This document shows positions 12,652-24,735 of a stretch of 64,000 bases of DNA, piece by piece (the stretch's first letter is position 1; the number at the start of each line of letters is the position of its first letter). The notes under the pieces were generated by a model. The model made no database searches, was not told the origin of the DNA, and saw nothing but the letters and a program-made list of their open reading frames with translations. The stretch is from Nymphaea colorata. Taxonomy: Eukaryota; Streptophyta; Magnoliopsida; Nymphaeales; Nymphaeaceae. The stretch spans positions 35,579,115-35,643,114 of the forward strand of contig NC_045138.2 in NCBI RefSeq assembly GCF_008831285.2, given 5' to 3'. A program made the position numbers and the translations under genes.

Positions 12652-14407
12652 ATACTAAAGGTGCCCAAATAAATATATTTGTGGCTGGAAACACGCCCAA
12701 TTCTTGCTTCCCAGCGTCCATTGTGATGATGCCTAGATGATAAATAGGCAGGTGAAGTTAGAGATGAGATGAGAAAACTATTTGAAGATTGAGTGGAACA
12801 CAAATATTAATTAATGTTGCATTTTCTGTTCGTTTGGTTATATAGTCGGAGAGGGTTTCACCATTCACCTGGCTACGCCGCGGTATCTTGAGACCCCCCT
12901 GGAGAAGCCACTGCTCCTCCTCCTCAGGGAGGCCAAGTACTCTTCCTTCGTCATGCTCTGCATCTCCTTTGACTCCTCTGCGTATTCATTTAGCTGCAAT
13001 ACAGTTCAGTTCATTTTCTATTCAAATTTTCATTTAATTTCTTCGGTAAAAATGCACATCTACGAGGTTATGTCGTTGTTTAAGACGAACAACAAACAGA
13101 TCAGATCCAACGAACTTATGTCATCAACAACGGCCCAAGAATCTGCTTACAGGAAAATTCAAGGTGGTGCCGACTCCCCAGTATTTAAGCGCGGCCAAGT
13201 CGTATGTTCGAGCAGCAGCCTGTTCATCATCGAATGCTCCTGTACATTTCCCCATGCATCCTCATTCTTCAACCACATCAGTACTTGAAGCCAATGTGCA
13301 TGCATGCACAAACACACACACGCCCAAACTTTTTTTGGTTGAAAAAACTATTTTATTTCTTCATATTATTGAAAAACACATTTTCATTTGAAAAAGAACT
13401 TGGGATTTTTATTTCTCCCAAGTACAAATCTTGTGTCCAGTAACTGAGCAATATACTGGGTCAGCACTTCACCTTCTGAAAAAGGTCTTAGCATGATTTT
13501 CGCAAGTTATGTTTTTAAATTACCCTGACTACCAAGTCTTAGGAGGACAATATCTTGGCCGATTTGAGACATAATTAGAACTTTGGAAAAATACATGGGC
13601 ACTGCGTTTAAGAGTGAAAAAGTTGCAAAAATATGAAAAATCTGATGTAAACTTTTTAATACTGTCAAAAGCAACCGCTCCCCGTGTGGTTTACAGAAAA
13701 TCAGCATTTCTCAAGGAAAAGAAGTAGAACACGTCCTATTTTCCAAGCTTTTTCAAATTGAAAAAACAATTTGGATAAATTTCCTCGAACCACTTTGCTA
13801 TTTAAAACTCATAAAAGCAAACGATCAATTTGACCGAAAAAGGTAGCTTTGAAGGCAAAAGCATGCATGCCACTTACCCAGGTAAACTGATCGCCAAAAA
13901 TGACCATGGAACATTCAAAAAGGAAGAAGAAAAGGTCAGTGAAAAGGAAGCAGCAATGGCGTAAAACGAAAACGAAATTCTGAGAAGAAAATAAGGGAAA
14001 ACTTCTCCTTGTAGGAGTCCTACCTTGTTTCCCCTTCTTGTTCTGCTTAAGATTCCAAGCATTCTTGTCCCACAGATGAGCTTCATACCTTCCTGTCCAT
14101 CTATGCCTAAAGAAGGATGGAAAACACATGCAGTTAAATGTTTCGACACCCGCGAGAGAGACAGAGAGATCCAATGTGCATGCTGCCGAAGATGATTCTA
14201 CAGCCTATACCTTGTTACTCCTCTATAGATAGAACTCCTTCTTCCTGTGCTATTGCATGAAGGACCTCTGCCTTCTTCAGGACTAGTGGCATCATGAGTC
14301 CTTTTCGCACGCTTGATTCTGGTGGTGTGCCCTGCAGCCTGCTGAGGATGGTTCTGATCACCTCCATTAATGGAGGTTGGTGAAGTGCTTGAGTTTGATC
14401 GCTTCAT
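10920..14407 (-). CDS. WRINKLED-like AP2-family transcription factor (two AP2 domains)
   Basis: Seven coding exons on the minus strand close to 370 residues: 14211-14407, 14024-14106, 13878-13886 (9-nt micro-exon), 13151-13239, 12869-12993, 12656-12732, 10920-11452. AP2 domain 1 spans about residues 59-126 ([20 protein letters not shown], then [20 protein letters not shown]). The linker carries the conserved [22 protein letters not shown]2 domain 2 spans about 160-224 ([20 protein letters not shown], then [20 protein letters not shown]). The linker and the [13 protein letters not shown] form point to the WRI subgroup rather than the ANT/PLT or AP2 subgroups. WRI proteins bind promoters of glycolytic, fatty-acid or cuticular-lipid genes in the nucleus. 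The acidic C-terminus could be an activation domain. I cannot separate WRI1, WRI3 and WRI4 by eye. Upstream DNA is rich in (CT)n on the coding strand. Confidence 0.88.
12591..12650. repeat. Compound (AT)n-(AG)n microsatellite next to a WRI splice donor
   Basis: About 23 nt of AT repeat, then a C, then 18 AG units. On the coding strand the (CT)18 tract begins five nucleotides after the GT of the donor that ends the exon encoding YIYLGTF. Confidence 0.95.
13878..13886 (-). other. 9-nt VYL micro-exon of the WRI-like gene
   Basis: TTTACCTGG on the minus strand, preceded by AG and followed by GTAAGT. With the G that ends the upstream exon and the GA that starts the downstream exon it completes Val-Tyr-Leu-Gly in the first AP2 domain. 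A 9-nt exon coding VYL at this place is known in WRI1-type and other double-AP2 genes. Without it the join loses VYL but stays in frame, so a gene finder could miss it. Confidence 0.9.
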
Positions 14408-14638
14408 CTTCTTTGGTGGTCTTAGTCTAAGGGCCTTGATTTGGTGACCTGATCATATATCACTTTGCCAATAACGAAACAAAAGGAGCGTTCTTCTAAA
14501 GCCTGCTTAATGTGGGAGATGGATGCAACAGTCTTGACCATGCAGGCCACAGCCTCCGCTTCCGAGCTTCCTTCTATGATCTGGTTTTCTTTTTCTGGGT
14601 ACTTTTTTCTTCCGCTGGTTCACCTACTTGTTCCACCA

Positions 14639-14995
14639 GAGAGAGAGGGGAAGAGAGAGAGAGAGAGAGAGAGAGAGGAGGCCTGGGTGGCGGTTTGGAC
14701 GCACCCTAGTTTAAATAGGAAGGGAGAAGAGCAACTTTTTTAATGCAACGAACACTTGGTGAGAAGAACGCCATGCTCCCAATGGGAGTCCAGCTCCCCT
14801 AGAGAGAGAAAGAGAGAGAGAGAGGGGTTGGGTGGCGTTTTGGAAGCATCTTGGTTTAAATTGGAAGGGAAAACGGCACCTTTTACTGACACTTGGTGAG
14901 AAGAAAGCCATGCTCCCCGTGAGAGTTCAGTTCCTCTTGATGCATGCACTCTCTCTCTCTCCGTCGCGCACGCTTTCTCTCTCTCTCTCTCTGTT
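14639..14995. repeat. Imperfect ~140-bp tandem duplication with (GA)n/(CT)n tracts upstream of the WRI-like gene
   Basis: Two diverged copies start near 14685 and 14830. Both contain GGGTGGCG, then TTTAAAT.GGAAGGGA, then ACTTGGTGAGAAGAA, then GCCATGCTCCC, at offsets of 137-145 bp. Each copy is preceded by a GA-repeat, and a CT-repeat closes the block at about 14949-14992. The block lies 230-590 bp upstream of the WRI start. Confidence 0.75.
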
Positions 14996-15949
14996 TTTTT
15001 CACATATATGTATATGAGCGTATAAGTTTTTGCTTTGTTGACGTTAATTTACACATTCAATCTTAAGCAAGTGAATTGAAAATTAATATTTCTTATGAGT
15101 GAAATTAAACACTTGCATGCCATTATTTTAACAACACCTTTGTTTTCAAAAAACATTGCGAAACTATAATCAGCGTTTGGTTGTTTAATTGAAGAACGAC
15201 ATTCATAATGACATCATGTTTCATGTAACAAGAATATGGTGTTTTTACAATTTCTAATGGCACCGATACCTTTTATCAGTTTTTTTTTTTTTTACCTCAG
15301 CTCTGTTTGTAGTCTATGCATATATAAATTTATCTAAATAAATACTGAACCTTTAATAGGACGTAGGGTCAGCATCTTCTAAACTTTTGGTTTTAGTTAA
15401 TAAGTTGGTAATCACCGATATGAGAAAGTGATTCTTAAAGTGGCATAGACATAGAAAGATGACGGCAGACCGGATCATGTCGACTGTCGTAACTATTAAA
15501 GGTCAACAACTACCATGCTGTCTACAAAGACGTAATTGCATAAATTTTCAATCCAATTCATACCCGGGAAGACATCACAGGGAGACGGATTTTATATGAA
15601 ATCCTTTTTCTTTCAATAAACAACAAATGTTGCCAGGCAACACAACGGGAACCAGATTAAGACTAAGGTCAACGGACTTTCAGTGAAAAAATAATATGTC
15701 AATTGCCAACCCAAAACTCTGGATGTGCAACTGAAGGAAATCAAACTATCAATCAGATTCAACATCATAAAATAACTGAGACCAGCCCAAAGAAAGATCA
15801 AGATCCTAATTCCAAAAAAGTTCAAATATATCCATTTGTTGTGACCGTTATGACAATTAGTTTATTTCCCTCATATTGGATGCTCAGTTATACGCATTAA
15901 AAAAAAGAAGACAGTTGTTTGAGCTCTCAGGTTCTAGTTTCTATGCATA

Positions 15950-15973
15950 CATATATATATATATATATATATA
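15950..15973. repeat. (AT)n microsatellite
   Basis: Twelve AT units in the spacer upstream of the WRI-like gene. Confidence 0.9.
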
Positions 15974-18146
15974 ATAAATCTTAGCTACCCAAAATATGAA
16001 CTCCTCTTCTTCTTTTTTCTTTCAAATGATAGTGAGAGGAGGAGAAAGAAAAAGTTGGGAAGAAAGATGAGAAAAGGTGGGTGAGAAAGAATGGATAGCA
16101 AGGCACATGGGCAAGTGAATTAAGGTGGGGCACGGCTCGGCTCTTCAGGGTATGTATAAGCACTAAAGGCAGGACGAGAAAAGAATAGAATGAAGGGCGT
16201 GTCCGATCCACATGATTAAGATACTATATATATATTTCAAGCGATCGAGGATTCAGAGTTCCTTCTAATTGAAAGATATGAAATGAATGATTCCACTGTG
16301 ATCTATATTCATCTTAATGTCAGACTTTCGACTTTTGTTGTTTCTGTCCATTCCATTTAGGACATGGGCTTTATTTCTGTAAATGCTTTTGTTTCGCCAT
16401 CTACACTCTTGTTTTTGTCTTTGTGACAGAGATTGATCACATGCCCAAGAAAGGTATATATTGTTGCCACACAAACTAGTGCGTGTACAAGAGGCTGTGT
16501 TTATTCTTGAAGCAAAAGTTTCAATTGGGAAAAGAAAAATAACGAAGAAACATTGCAATGCTCTTTGTTTTAAGAGAAAGGGCTTGTGTTGCCATGCCGA
16601 GAGACTTTCGGTAAGAAATTTTCCGGAGATAGGAATTTTCCAGTCAGCCAGTTTTTTCAGAATTTATTCAATCAGAAAAGATTTTTCGTTTGGAGGACGT
16701 AGAGAAATAACTGTCAAAGGAAAATATCAAGAAAAGAAAAAAAAAATAAGGGAGCATGTGATCCTCTCTCGTTTAAAATTCTCAAGGTTTGGGATTCATG
16801 AATTCAAAAGCACCATACCTTCCCCCTTTATGGTCTCAAATCAGACTTTTCCTCGAATCTCTCGGAGCAGAAAACAAACTATTTCACGCAGTGTTACATA
16901 AATTTGCCTTAATTTTTTGAGTTGAGATTTAAGCAGATTAAATGAACAGTTTGCTAATGTTGTCACTGCCAAATAACCCTTAGGTCTAATAAACCATGAA
17001 TTTTACTATGAATCTTTCACCACGTCAACAAAAACATGCTACATCATGTCGTGAATAAGAAGTAATCAAACAAACGCTACAAGGTTTTATACTTTTTAAT
17101 TGTACCCAGATCTATGGGTACAACCAACCAACTGCCACCTAGTTGTACGGACGCAAGTTGATGAGCAGTCTGACCTAAGAGGCCCAGCCCGGTCCACAAC
17201 TCGCTCTCACTCCAAAAGTTCGGCACCCTAAAGTTATTAATGATGCAAAGAATTTTGTTGGAGAATGATGGAAGGTATCTGTCTGCATTCGGACTTTGTT
17301 TGGTGGGAAACCATGAATGTGATGATATTCATGGCCGAGTTTTCAGTTCATGGTCCACCTTTTTCCGTTCTAATATGAAAAATAAGCTTCTTTCTTCTTT
17401 CATTTCTTGATACACTTCACGTGCACTGCCATTCCCGTGAATGACGACTTTAAATTTCAGTTTTTTCCTTTTTATGGATGAAGATTAACTCCAACAACTC
17501 GGAGACGATACCGTTTGAAAAGTTTATACAACAAAGTAGCCAAGGCTTGATTTAGAATTTTTCAACTCGACCCTTTACAGTTTTTTGACAACCTAGAGTT
17601 TAACAGGACATTTCCATTCAGACTTGCAGGTCAAGGGTCTAGTGGATTCTCTGTGGATACTAGTATGTCTGTATATATATATATATATATCTTTGGCCCT
17701 AACACAAGAATATGCCGAAATGACTGAAATATCCTTGACGTTAAAAGGAAAACCCGCCTCTTTTTGACAAGATCAAGCAAAAAGGAATAAGCAATATATC
17801 CTTTCCCTGTAGGAATCAGTACTTTTTAACTTAAAAAAACCTGTACCACATTTGTCTTGACCCTTACGCATAACCTAACCTACAAGTACCTGTCGAACAT
17901 CACTTGTTTCATACAATTTTCATCAAACTCAATTATTTACTTTGAGAAGACATTATGTTTTGACAACACAAAAGGCATAGAAATTAGATTTTTGCTAAAT
18001 TTTCACATATGTGGTACATATATTACATATATAGGATTTGTGGATTTTTCTGTTTAAATTTGGAGAGAAAAATCCTCCGTCCTCTCACATACATTTTTGG
18101 GTAGCTGTGATCAGACACAGCTCAAAATGGCCAGACGATTTCAGCT

Positions 18147-18185
18147 TATATATATATGTATATATATATATATACACACACACAC
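18147..18185. repeat. Compound (TA)n-(CA)n microsatellite
   Basis: TA repeat with one G interruption running into a CA repeat, in the spacer downstream of the coiled-coil gene. Confidence 0.9.
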
Positions 18186-18868
18186 TTTTCCTTCTGAAAT
18201 TTTGCTCCATGCAACTATGCAATTTTAACAACACTTGTACATAAGCACGCCAATGTATCAAACTATTTACTACCAATAGAATTGAAAAAGATAATTCACA
18301 ACAATGTGCACTCCAGAGCATATCCTTGTGACATGTATGCAGATTGCAGATGAATACAAATGTATTTAGTTAGCGAGCGCTATTCACAACCATCCTTCAG
18401 ATCTAAGCAGAGATGATCCATGATTGACCAAAAAACTTGAGGCACGTTCTTTCTCGCGTTTGAAAAGCTTCCCCACCCTTCCAATGCAAACAAATTGTAG
18501 ACCCCGCAGATGACCTGAGAAAGGGCAACGCATTTCCTGCAGGAAGGATTCTTTACTGAACATCAATGTATTGGATCACTGGCTTCAATTTGCCTTGGCC
18601 AAGAGAGAAAACGCAATCAGGAAGGCCAGAAAAGCATCCGCTATCCTATGGTGGATGTCAGCAATTCATAACTGTTTATCTCCACACACTTCTCCAAACA
18701 ATTTATATCCCACATAGATCCACATATACGCGTGCACGTGCCCACATAAATAACTACTTCCCTCGTCACTTGACTGACCCAAGGCATCAAAAAAGCACTT
18801 CCATAAAAGAAAATGCAATCCTTGGCATCATGAACTACAAGAGTAACGAAATTGCAGCAGCAGCAGTC

Positions 18869-21800
18869 CTAAAAGATGCTATCAGAGCAAAGTAGCAGCC
18901 CTCCTGAGTTTATTCTGTTCCTGAAGATTACTTTCTCAAATAGCAGACGTTCTGCAACCTCTACTAGATGATAGTGATCCTCATCATAACTTGTCCGCAC
19001 ACATTTAGCAACTGTCTCATCTTCAGTTTCTTTTCCAAACTGCTTGATGAGACTTCGTATGACATTGGTGCTCTCCCCTTTTTCTGATGCATCACGTGCG
19101 ATAGAGAACTGAAAATTCCCTGGTTGTCCTGTTGTCAGGCCAACCACATCATTGCATCGGTCACTCAGCCAATTCTGAGGTTGCTCGTTCAACACCTGTT
19201 GTCATTACATGAAAAATACTATATCACCCTTCAATACAATTGTCAAGTAGTACCTTTCACGCGGCCCTCGGGAATGTGCATTTCCATCTGCTCAATCGAA
19301 TGACGTTCAAATCCATCTTAATCATGTTATGCACTCAAAGTTTTCAAACACAATTTTTCTGCTATAAGAAGAATGATACAATGACGCTACTTTCAACAAA
19401 ATACAAAGGAAATTTGAGTAGTTTTAAGAAAACAAAGATCACACCATCAAACCAGTTGGCACATGCATAAATGCATGGACTATACACACACATGCGCGCG
19501 CGCACACACACACACACACTATCATATGTTTTGTAACTATCCACAACATATTCTGAGAAAGAATACCTCGTAAAGGAAAAGGGGTCCATCTGATGAACTT
19601 GCACCATCACAAGGATGTTGTTTCCTTCCATCAGTAAGAGCAACAACAGCACTGCTGCTGTGTGTTGACTCCTCTGGGCATGACAAATCTGAGCTGTCAA
19701 ATGTTGAAATGGATACACATTCATCAAAATAGTTCAAGGCATCTTCCTCGAGGCGCCTGGACATTTTCTTGCGTTCCATGCTGGTCTGCAATCAGGATTG
19801 CTCATTGCAGTATACCATCAAACCAAACAAAAGACATGTATGCCACACAAACAAGAAAGAACAGTAGGATTACGGTTTACCTTTCTTTTAGTTTGAGGCT
19901 TTTGCCTTCCTGCTGCCTTTGGCTCAGGAAGAACTTCCTTCAGAATCCTACTAAGCTCTTGGCTGCGCTGCTCTTCAATGGCAAGGTCTGCCTTGAGATT
20001 CCTTGTACGCTCCTGGGACTACAGGTATCATCAACAGCAATATAAATGCCCGTTATGACATTGTAGCACTTACGAAGATAATTGGTAGTAGCATGTCGAC
20101 CAAAATCAGGAATGAGAACCAAATTTTGAAATTGCAGTTACAGGCAAGTACAATAACCAACAAATCACCATGTTAGACTCCACAACACCTAATACATCTG
20201 GTTCATAACCTAACAGGCTGACACAAGAATTTGTAGCCCCTTAACTTCCAAAAAATTGAAACATCTCTGTAACCCAAACAACTCCATGTATTTGTTTTTC
20301 TTGTTATAATCATTAAGGTGCTGATTTTGAATTAACCTTTTCTGAACACAACATTATATATAGCCTATATTGGACTTAAATGCTTGGTTATGATTACTAT
20401 CCTGGTGAACAGTGACAAAACTAACAAGAGAAGATTTGTTACCTCAGCAAGCTTTGCAGAATAGTCCTTCCTAATATCAGAAACTAATTCAACTCCATCT
20501 GGGCTGACCAGTTTCGAAGCTGCATTAGCAATATCAGAAGCATACAAATTGGGATTTCTCCATATAGCCTGACAGGAACAAAGACCAACTAGTTACTCTA
20601 CCCACCAAAAAAAAAGTCAGACCACTCTAACAATAACTTATGGCACATTGAGGAGGCGAAGGAGCAAAGAACAGATTAAATTTGACAAGAATTAAGAGCA
20701 AACAGAACGCAAAAGAAGGAAGGAATAACCACATCTACAATTCAGACTAGATTTCACAAAACATCGTAATGAGGCCTGCAGATGTTGCTACCTGAAGCAG
20801 GACAGAAGGTACACTTGACAACTTAAGGTTCGGTGAGTCACTAGTAACCATATGCAGTGACACAGTTACTAGCTATCGCCAATGCACTCATTTCTTGCAC
20901 CATAATCATTAAAACACCTTCAACAGCCATAATCATTAAAAAAAAGTATCATATTGAACCATTAAGAGTCAGTTATTGATGTAAATAGATAATCCAATAT
21001 CAGAAATCTACTCCCGGCTTCCTTCTTTTCTTTGGCAAGGCAGATTTAAGAAAGCAATTTCAATTTCTTCCCAATGAACTACTATTTAGACTAGATACAA
21101 AATATTTAAACAAGCAAACTATTTGAATATCTCCTTTTTATTCCTGCTTAATATATTTTCTGGTCCATTGATGTTATCTACTTAGCTAATGAATAGAACA
21201 AGCCATGCTAGCATTACATCATAGAAAATTTTAATTCCATGTGGATGGAAGAAAGAAGGAAACCTGCTTGCATTTGAATAAAAGGCATCCATGTGCCTCC
21301 TACCACATGATCAAGCTAGGGGACCGTACCTTTCAGATAACTTCTTCCCTTCATAGTGTATCATTTTCTTTGGTTTATATTTTTCAACAATTTCAATATG
21401 TTTTGACTGTGATAAAACTACTATTACATGGTATTTTTCATCTTTTTGTGGCTCAAGGATCATCATTCATCTGAGCTTGGCTGCTAGTTCATCAGTAGAT
21501 AAGAAAATACTTAGCCATAGAGCCATGTTTGCCGAAGATTTAACATTTCTTAATATTGACAAGGTATTCAATGCCTTAATTTTTAGCTTGCAAGGCCAAA
21601 CATGTTTCTTTTATTAACCCCAGTAGAGAGGCACTAATAGTGTGATGTTCATTCACTTAGGCAGGGTCACAAAATGAAGTTACCAAATCAAAAAGTAGAG
21701 GCAAATGGAGATGATGAAAGCTAAAGCAAGATATGTGCATCAAAATATGCCTTGAATGTGAGAAACATGAGGCCTTTCAGGATGCATAATCAAAAGCAAG

Positions 21801-23671
21801 AAAGCAGCAAAAATGGAACTGATGGGGAAGTAGCAGAAAAGAAGAATATAAAGATGAAGCTTCGATTTTTATTTGAAGGCAAGAAAGGAAGCAAGTAGGA
21901 ACATGAAAAAAGGATAAAATCTACACTCTGTTTTAAACAATACATAGGTCTTTTAATAGATAACACCTTAATACAGTTTCGAAGAATGAAAGGGACTCAT
22001 CTTTAGGAAAGTTATAGAATCAGAAAGCTCTCAAAATAATTATGACATGTGAGACAATTGTGCAATTTTCTGCTTTCAGAGCAAACAACAGAGGCTTTCG
22101 AAGCTTCTAAACCAATAATTACAGAATAAAACTATTTCAGCCGCACCACATTCACTGGGGCAACTCAGAGCTTACAAATATCAAGTTTTGAAGCAGAAAT
22201 TTAGCAAAAAAATATATATAACAATATGATCCTGTGGTCCTAACACGTTCGTGGACAAAAAAGAATTCAATACATCAGACGTGACAGTTGATTTTCTCTC
22301 GAAAACAGTAGAATAGCATTTACATTGAATTGAGAATCTTTTCACAAATGCGACCGAATTTTATGATATTATGCACATTCCTTAATCGTGTGCACCTAAT
22401 ATCACATCATTTGACGAGGACATAACCAGCAATAAGTACAAAAAATCAGTCCCTTTAAAGCTGCAAAGAAAAGTAACGCCAACATACATTTTCAAGGTCC
22501 TGCCTGACTTCAAAAACAGCACGCCTAACTTCAGACCTAACAGTTTCATGTATGCCAAGAGCACCAGCATCGCCGGTAGGATGATCATGCTGAAAAGTCT
22601 GAAAAAAAAGAAAAGAAAATAAAAATCACATAAAAGATATTGACTATTGACTCTTGGCCATGTAACAGTAGAAATGAGGGAAAAAACATGGTTACATATT
22701 TATGTTAGCCTTTCAAATGCCAATTTTCTTCATAATTACTAAACTTCCTAGGCATGAATGCAATATTTTACAGACAATTTTCCCACCTTCATTTGTTCGA
22801 ATACCGCCTTAATCGTCTTCTCTTCTGCATGACTGTAAGGAATTGCGGATACACTTTCTTCTGAATCTGATGTTTGCGCAGACCGCTGTCATGTTTGAAG
22901 GAAAACCATCTTTCTCAGTAATTTGCATGAATTCTGATATACAACAACCAAGAAAACATAAAGAGAAGAAGCTTTTCCACTCTTCATCTTAACACCAGAA
23001 GCCTCAAACTTGAAACATAGAGGAAGCAGAAAAACACTTATCCAATGAGCACCCTTCTTCACCAAACACTCTCCTACTTATACCTTCTCTAGAACAATTT
23101 TGACTCCAAACAACAGAAATAAAGAAGCGCAATCAAACTTCCGGAACTTGAGACCAACCTCAGGATTTCCGTAATGGCCGCGAGAAACAGAACGCTGTCT
23201 TCTCCCTGTATCTACCCTCGAAACGCTCCGACTTGGCGCCTTCACAGAACCGGCACGGAAAGGCTCCCTCCTGCAGACGGACCGTCCGCGTCTCTCTCCG
23301 TCACCAACGAGCCCAGAACTAGAACCAGGTCTACTACTAGACGCCCCACTAATCGCTCGACCCATCCCACTATCCAGGGTATCTGCCATTCCCCTGATTC
23401 CGACCACGTCCATCGACTTGGGCGACTCCGGACTCGAACTGGTCGAGCCGAAGAGAGGATTATCCCTCTTATTTGCGAAATCTAAGGGACTCGGCCGCGA
23501 AAGATCAATTGACCTGTCGCGAGGAAACGCGCTAACGCTCCGAGACCTCCTCATGACCGTCTTCTTCCCCAGCTCGTCAGGATTCGACCTAGCTGAATCG
23601 CCATCACCACCACCATCCTTTTGCAGGAAGCTCCCTCGTTTGGACGTCGACTTAAACGCAGAAACCGCCAT
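18869..23671 (-). CDS. Plant protein of unknown function with basic Ser/Arg-rich N-terminus and coiled coil
   Basis: Seven coding exons on the minus strand close to 510 residues: 23159-23671, 22787-22885, 22488-22598, 20443-20568, 19881-20018, 19567-19785, 18869-19195. Every intron is phase 0. Residues 1-171 are basic and Ser/Arg-rich (MAVSAFKSTSKRGS; MRRSRSVSAFPRDRSIDLSR; RRQRSVSRGHYGNPE), probably disordered. Residues 172-320 are charged and helical (EEKTIKAVFEQMK; VRSEVRRAVFEVRQDLENAI; YASDIANAASKLVSPDGVEL). A coiled coil follows (NLKADLAIEEQRSQELSRIL). The RKKMSRRLEEDALNYFDECV segment is a striking conserved-looking block before a Ser-rich C-terminal region. I recognise it as plant-type but cannot assign a function. 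The frame is open upstream of 23671 only from a GTG at 23890, so MAVSAF is the best start. The 1.9-kb intron 22487-20569 shows no gene. Confidence 0.8.
19481..19519. repeat. Alternating (CA)n-(CG)n-(CA)n tract in an intron
   Basis: TATACACACACATG, then four to five CG units, then about nine CA units: 39 nt of almost strict purine-pyrimidine alternation in the last intron of the coiled-coil gene. Such DNA can take the Z form in vitro; any role here is unknown. Confidence 0.9.
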
Positions 23672-24160
23672 GCTTCCTTTCTGTTTCAGCGAAAAGAAAG
23701 GACCGAGATTGAAACTACGGAATTTTTTTTGTGGGGAGTCCACAAATGGTTTTGACAGATGAAGAAGGCCTAAGATACATCGAGGCTTCCCAGAGATTCG
23801 GGATAGATAAGAGTGGTGAAAACGATTTACTTTGGTGAAACATGCTGGTTGCTGCACAGAGCTAACAAGGTTTGCAACTAGTTTTTTCACTGCGATTAGG
23901 AAGAATAGGAAAGGGATAACTCCGATATGGGTAAAATAGGTAGAAATTTGAAACGCTCAACGGGTCAATGCAGAAGAAGGTTGGCGCTTCTCCAGAAGGA
24001 GAACGTACGTTACGAAGGCGGAAATTCTTTCCTCGTTTGCTACGGCTCAGACTTGCCACAGTTCCCCAAAATGCCCTCCTCGTTTCGGAATAAAGTGGGC
24101 GTGTTCGTCCTTCTTCCGACGCGCCTTTTTTTTCTCTCGACTTTTATTTGCAGCTTCCAG

Positions 24161-24735
24161 ATGGAAAACGCGTTCGCCATTAAAGAACCGGAGTGCCATC
24201 AGAAGGAAGTAGTATGTTCTCTTTCGTTTTATTTAGCACAAATTAATTGAAATTTTCTTCTCATTCAGTTTGGGCAATTGAAGTATTATTTAGCAAAAAC
24301 TTTGTTTAAATCGGGTAGTTGCATTCCGTTTTCCTACTTAAGAGCTTCAAGTTGAAGGAGGTTTACCTCAAGGGGCATACTGCAACCAGGCAGCAAGACC
24401 GTTCACATTCAAGGGGCTCAAGATTCTGAGTCTATCATGCTTTGATGTGTATCTCTCACTGCTATAAATGGCGGCGAGCGTGACACAAGGAGTCGAAAGC
24501 TGCAAATGATGGTAAACGGAACATACGGGTTGAAGAATGTACTTTAGGTGGCATCGAAGCAAGCCAGAACCTAAGGCTTGATCGCCTTTGTCTCAAGGCT
24601 AAAGCAATGGAAGCCGCACTTGGTGAAGAGAAGAGGTATTACCAACATGTAACTATCATGTTGACGATCCATTAATACATAAAATAAACAAAGAATTGAG
24701 GTTGCAGGTGGATTAGATATGGTAAAGAAGTTTAG
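24161..24735 (+). CDS. Possible small three-exon gene, 73 residues, function unknown
   Basis: Candidate model: exon 1 24161-24208 (MENAFAIKEPECHQKE, then donor GTAGTA), exon 2 24490-24635 (acceptor CACAAG; includes LGGIEASQNLRLDRLCLKAK and AMEAALGEEKR; donor AGAG|GTATTA), exon 3 24708-24735 (acceptor GAGGTTGCAG; WIRYGKEV, stop). The three pieces join in frame to 73 residues. Exon 2 has protein-like composition and the look of a charged amphipathic helix. The gene would be divergent from the coiled-coil gene, 490 bp away. I do not recognise the product. The exons are too short to stand out as open frames. The donor of exon 1 and acceptor of exon 2 are weak matches, so this is a hypothesis. The alternative is a relic of a larger gene. 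Confidence 0.35.

Larger units (their letters stand above)
14408..18868. other. Intergenic region upstream of the WRI-like gene
   Basis: The first ~600 bp are WRI promoter or leader with GA/CT tracts. The rest is AT-rich spacer with (AT)n runs at 15950-15973 and 17672-17690 and a compound TATG/CA run at 18147-18185. The longest open stretch (16461-16901, plus) has no recognisable protein character. I see no RNA gene here. Confidence 0.55.

Noticed and set aside
16461-16901. 146-codon plus-strand open frame
   Set aside because: Composition is unremarkable, there is no family similarity, and no splice context suggests an exon.
23672-23890. N-terminal extension of the coiled-coil protein
   Set aside because: The upstream frame starts only at a GTG, and the MAVSAFKST start looks like the family N-terminus.
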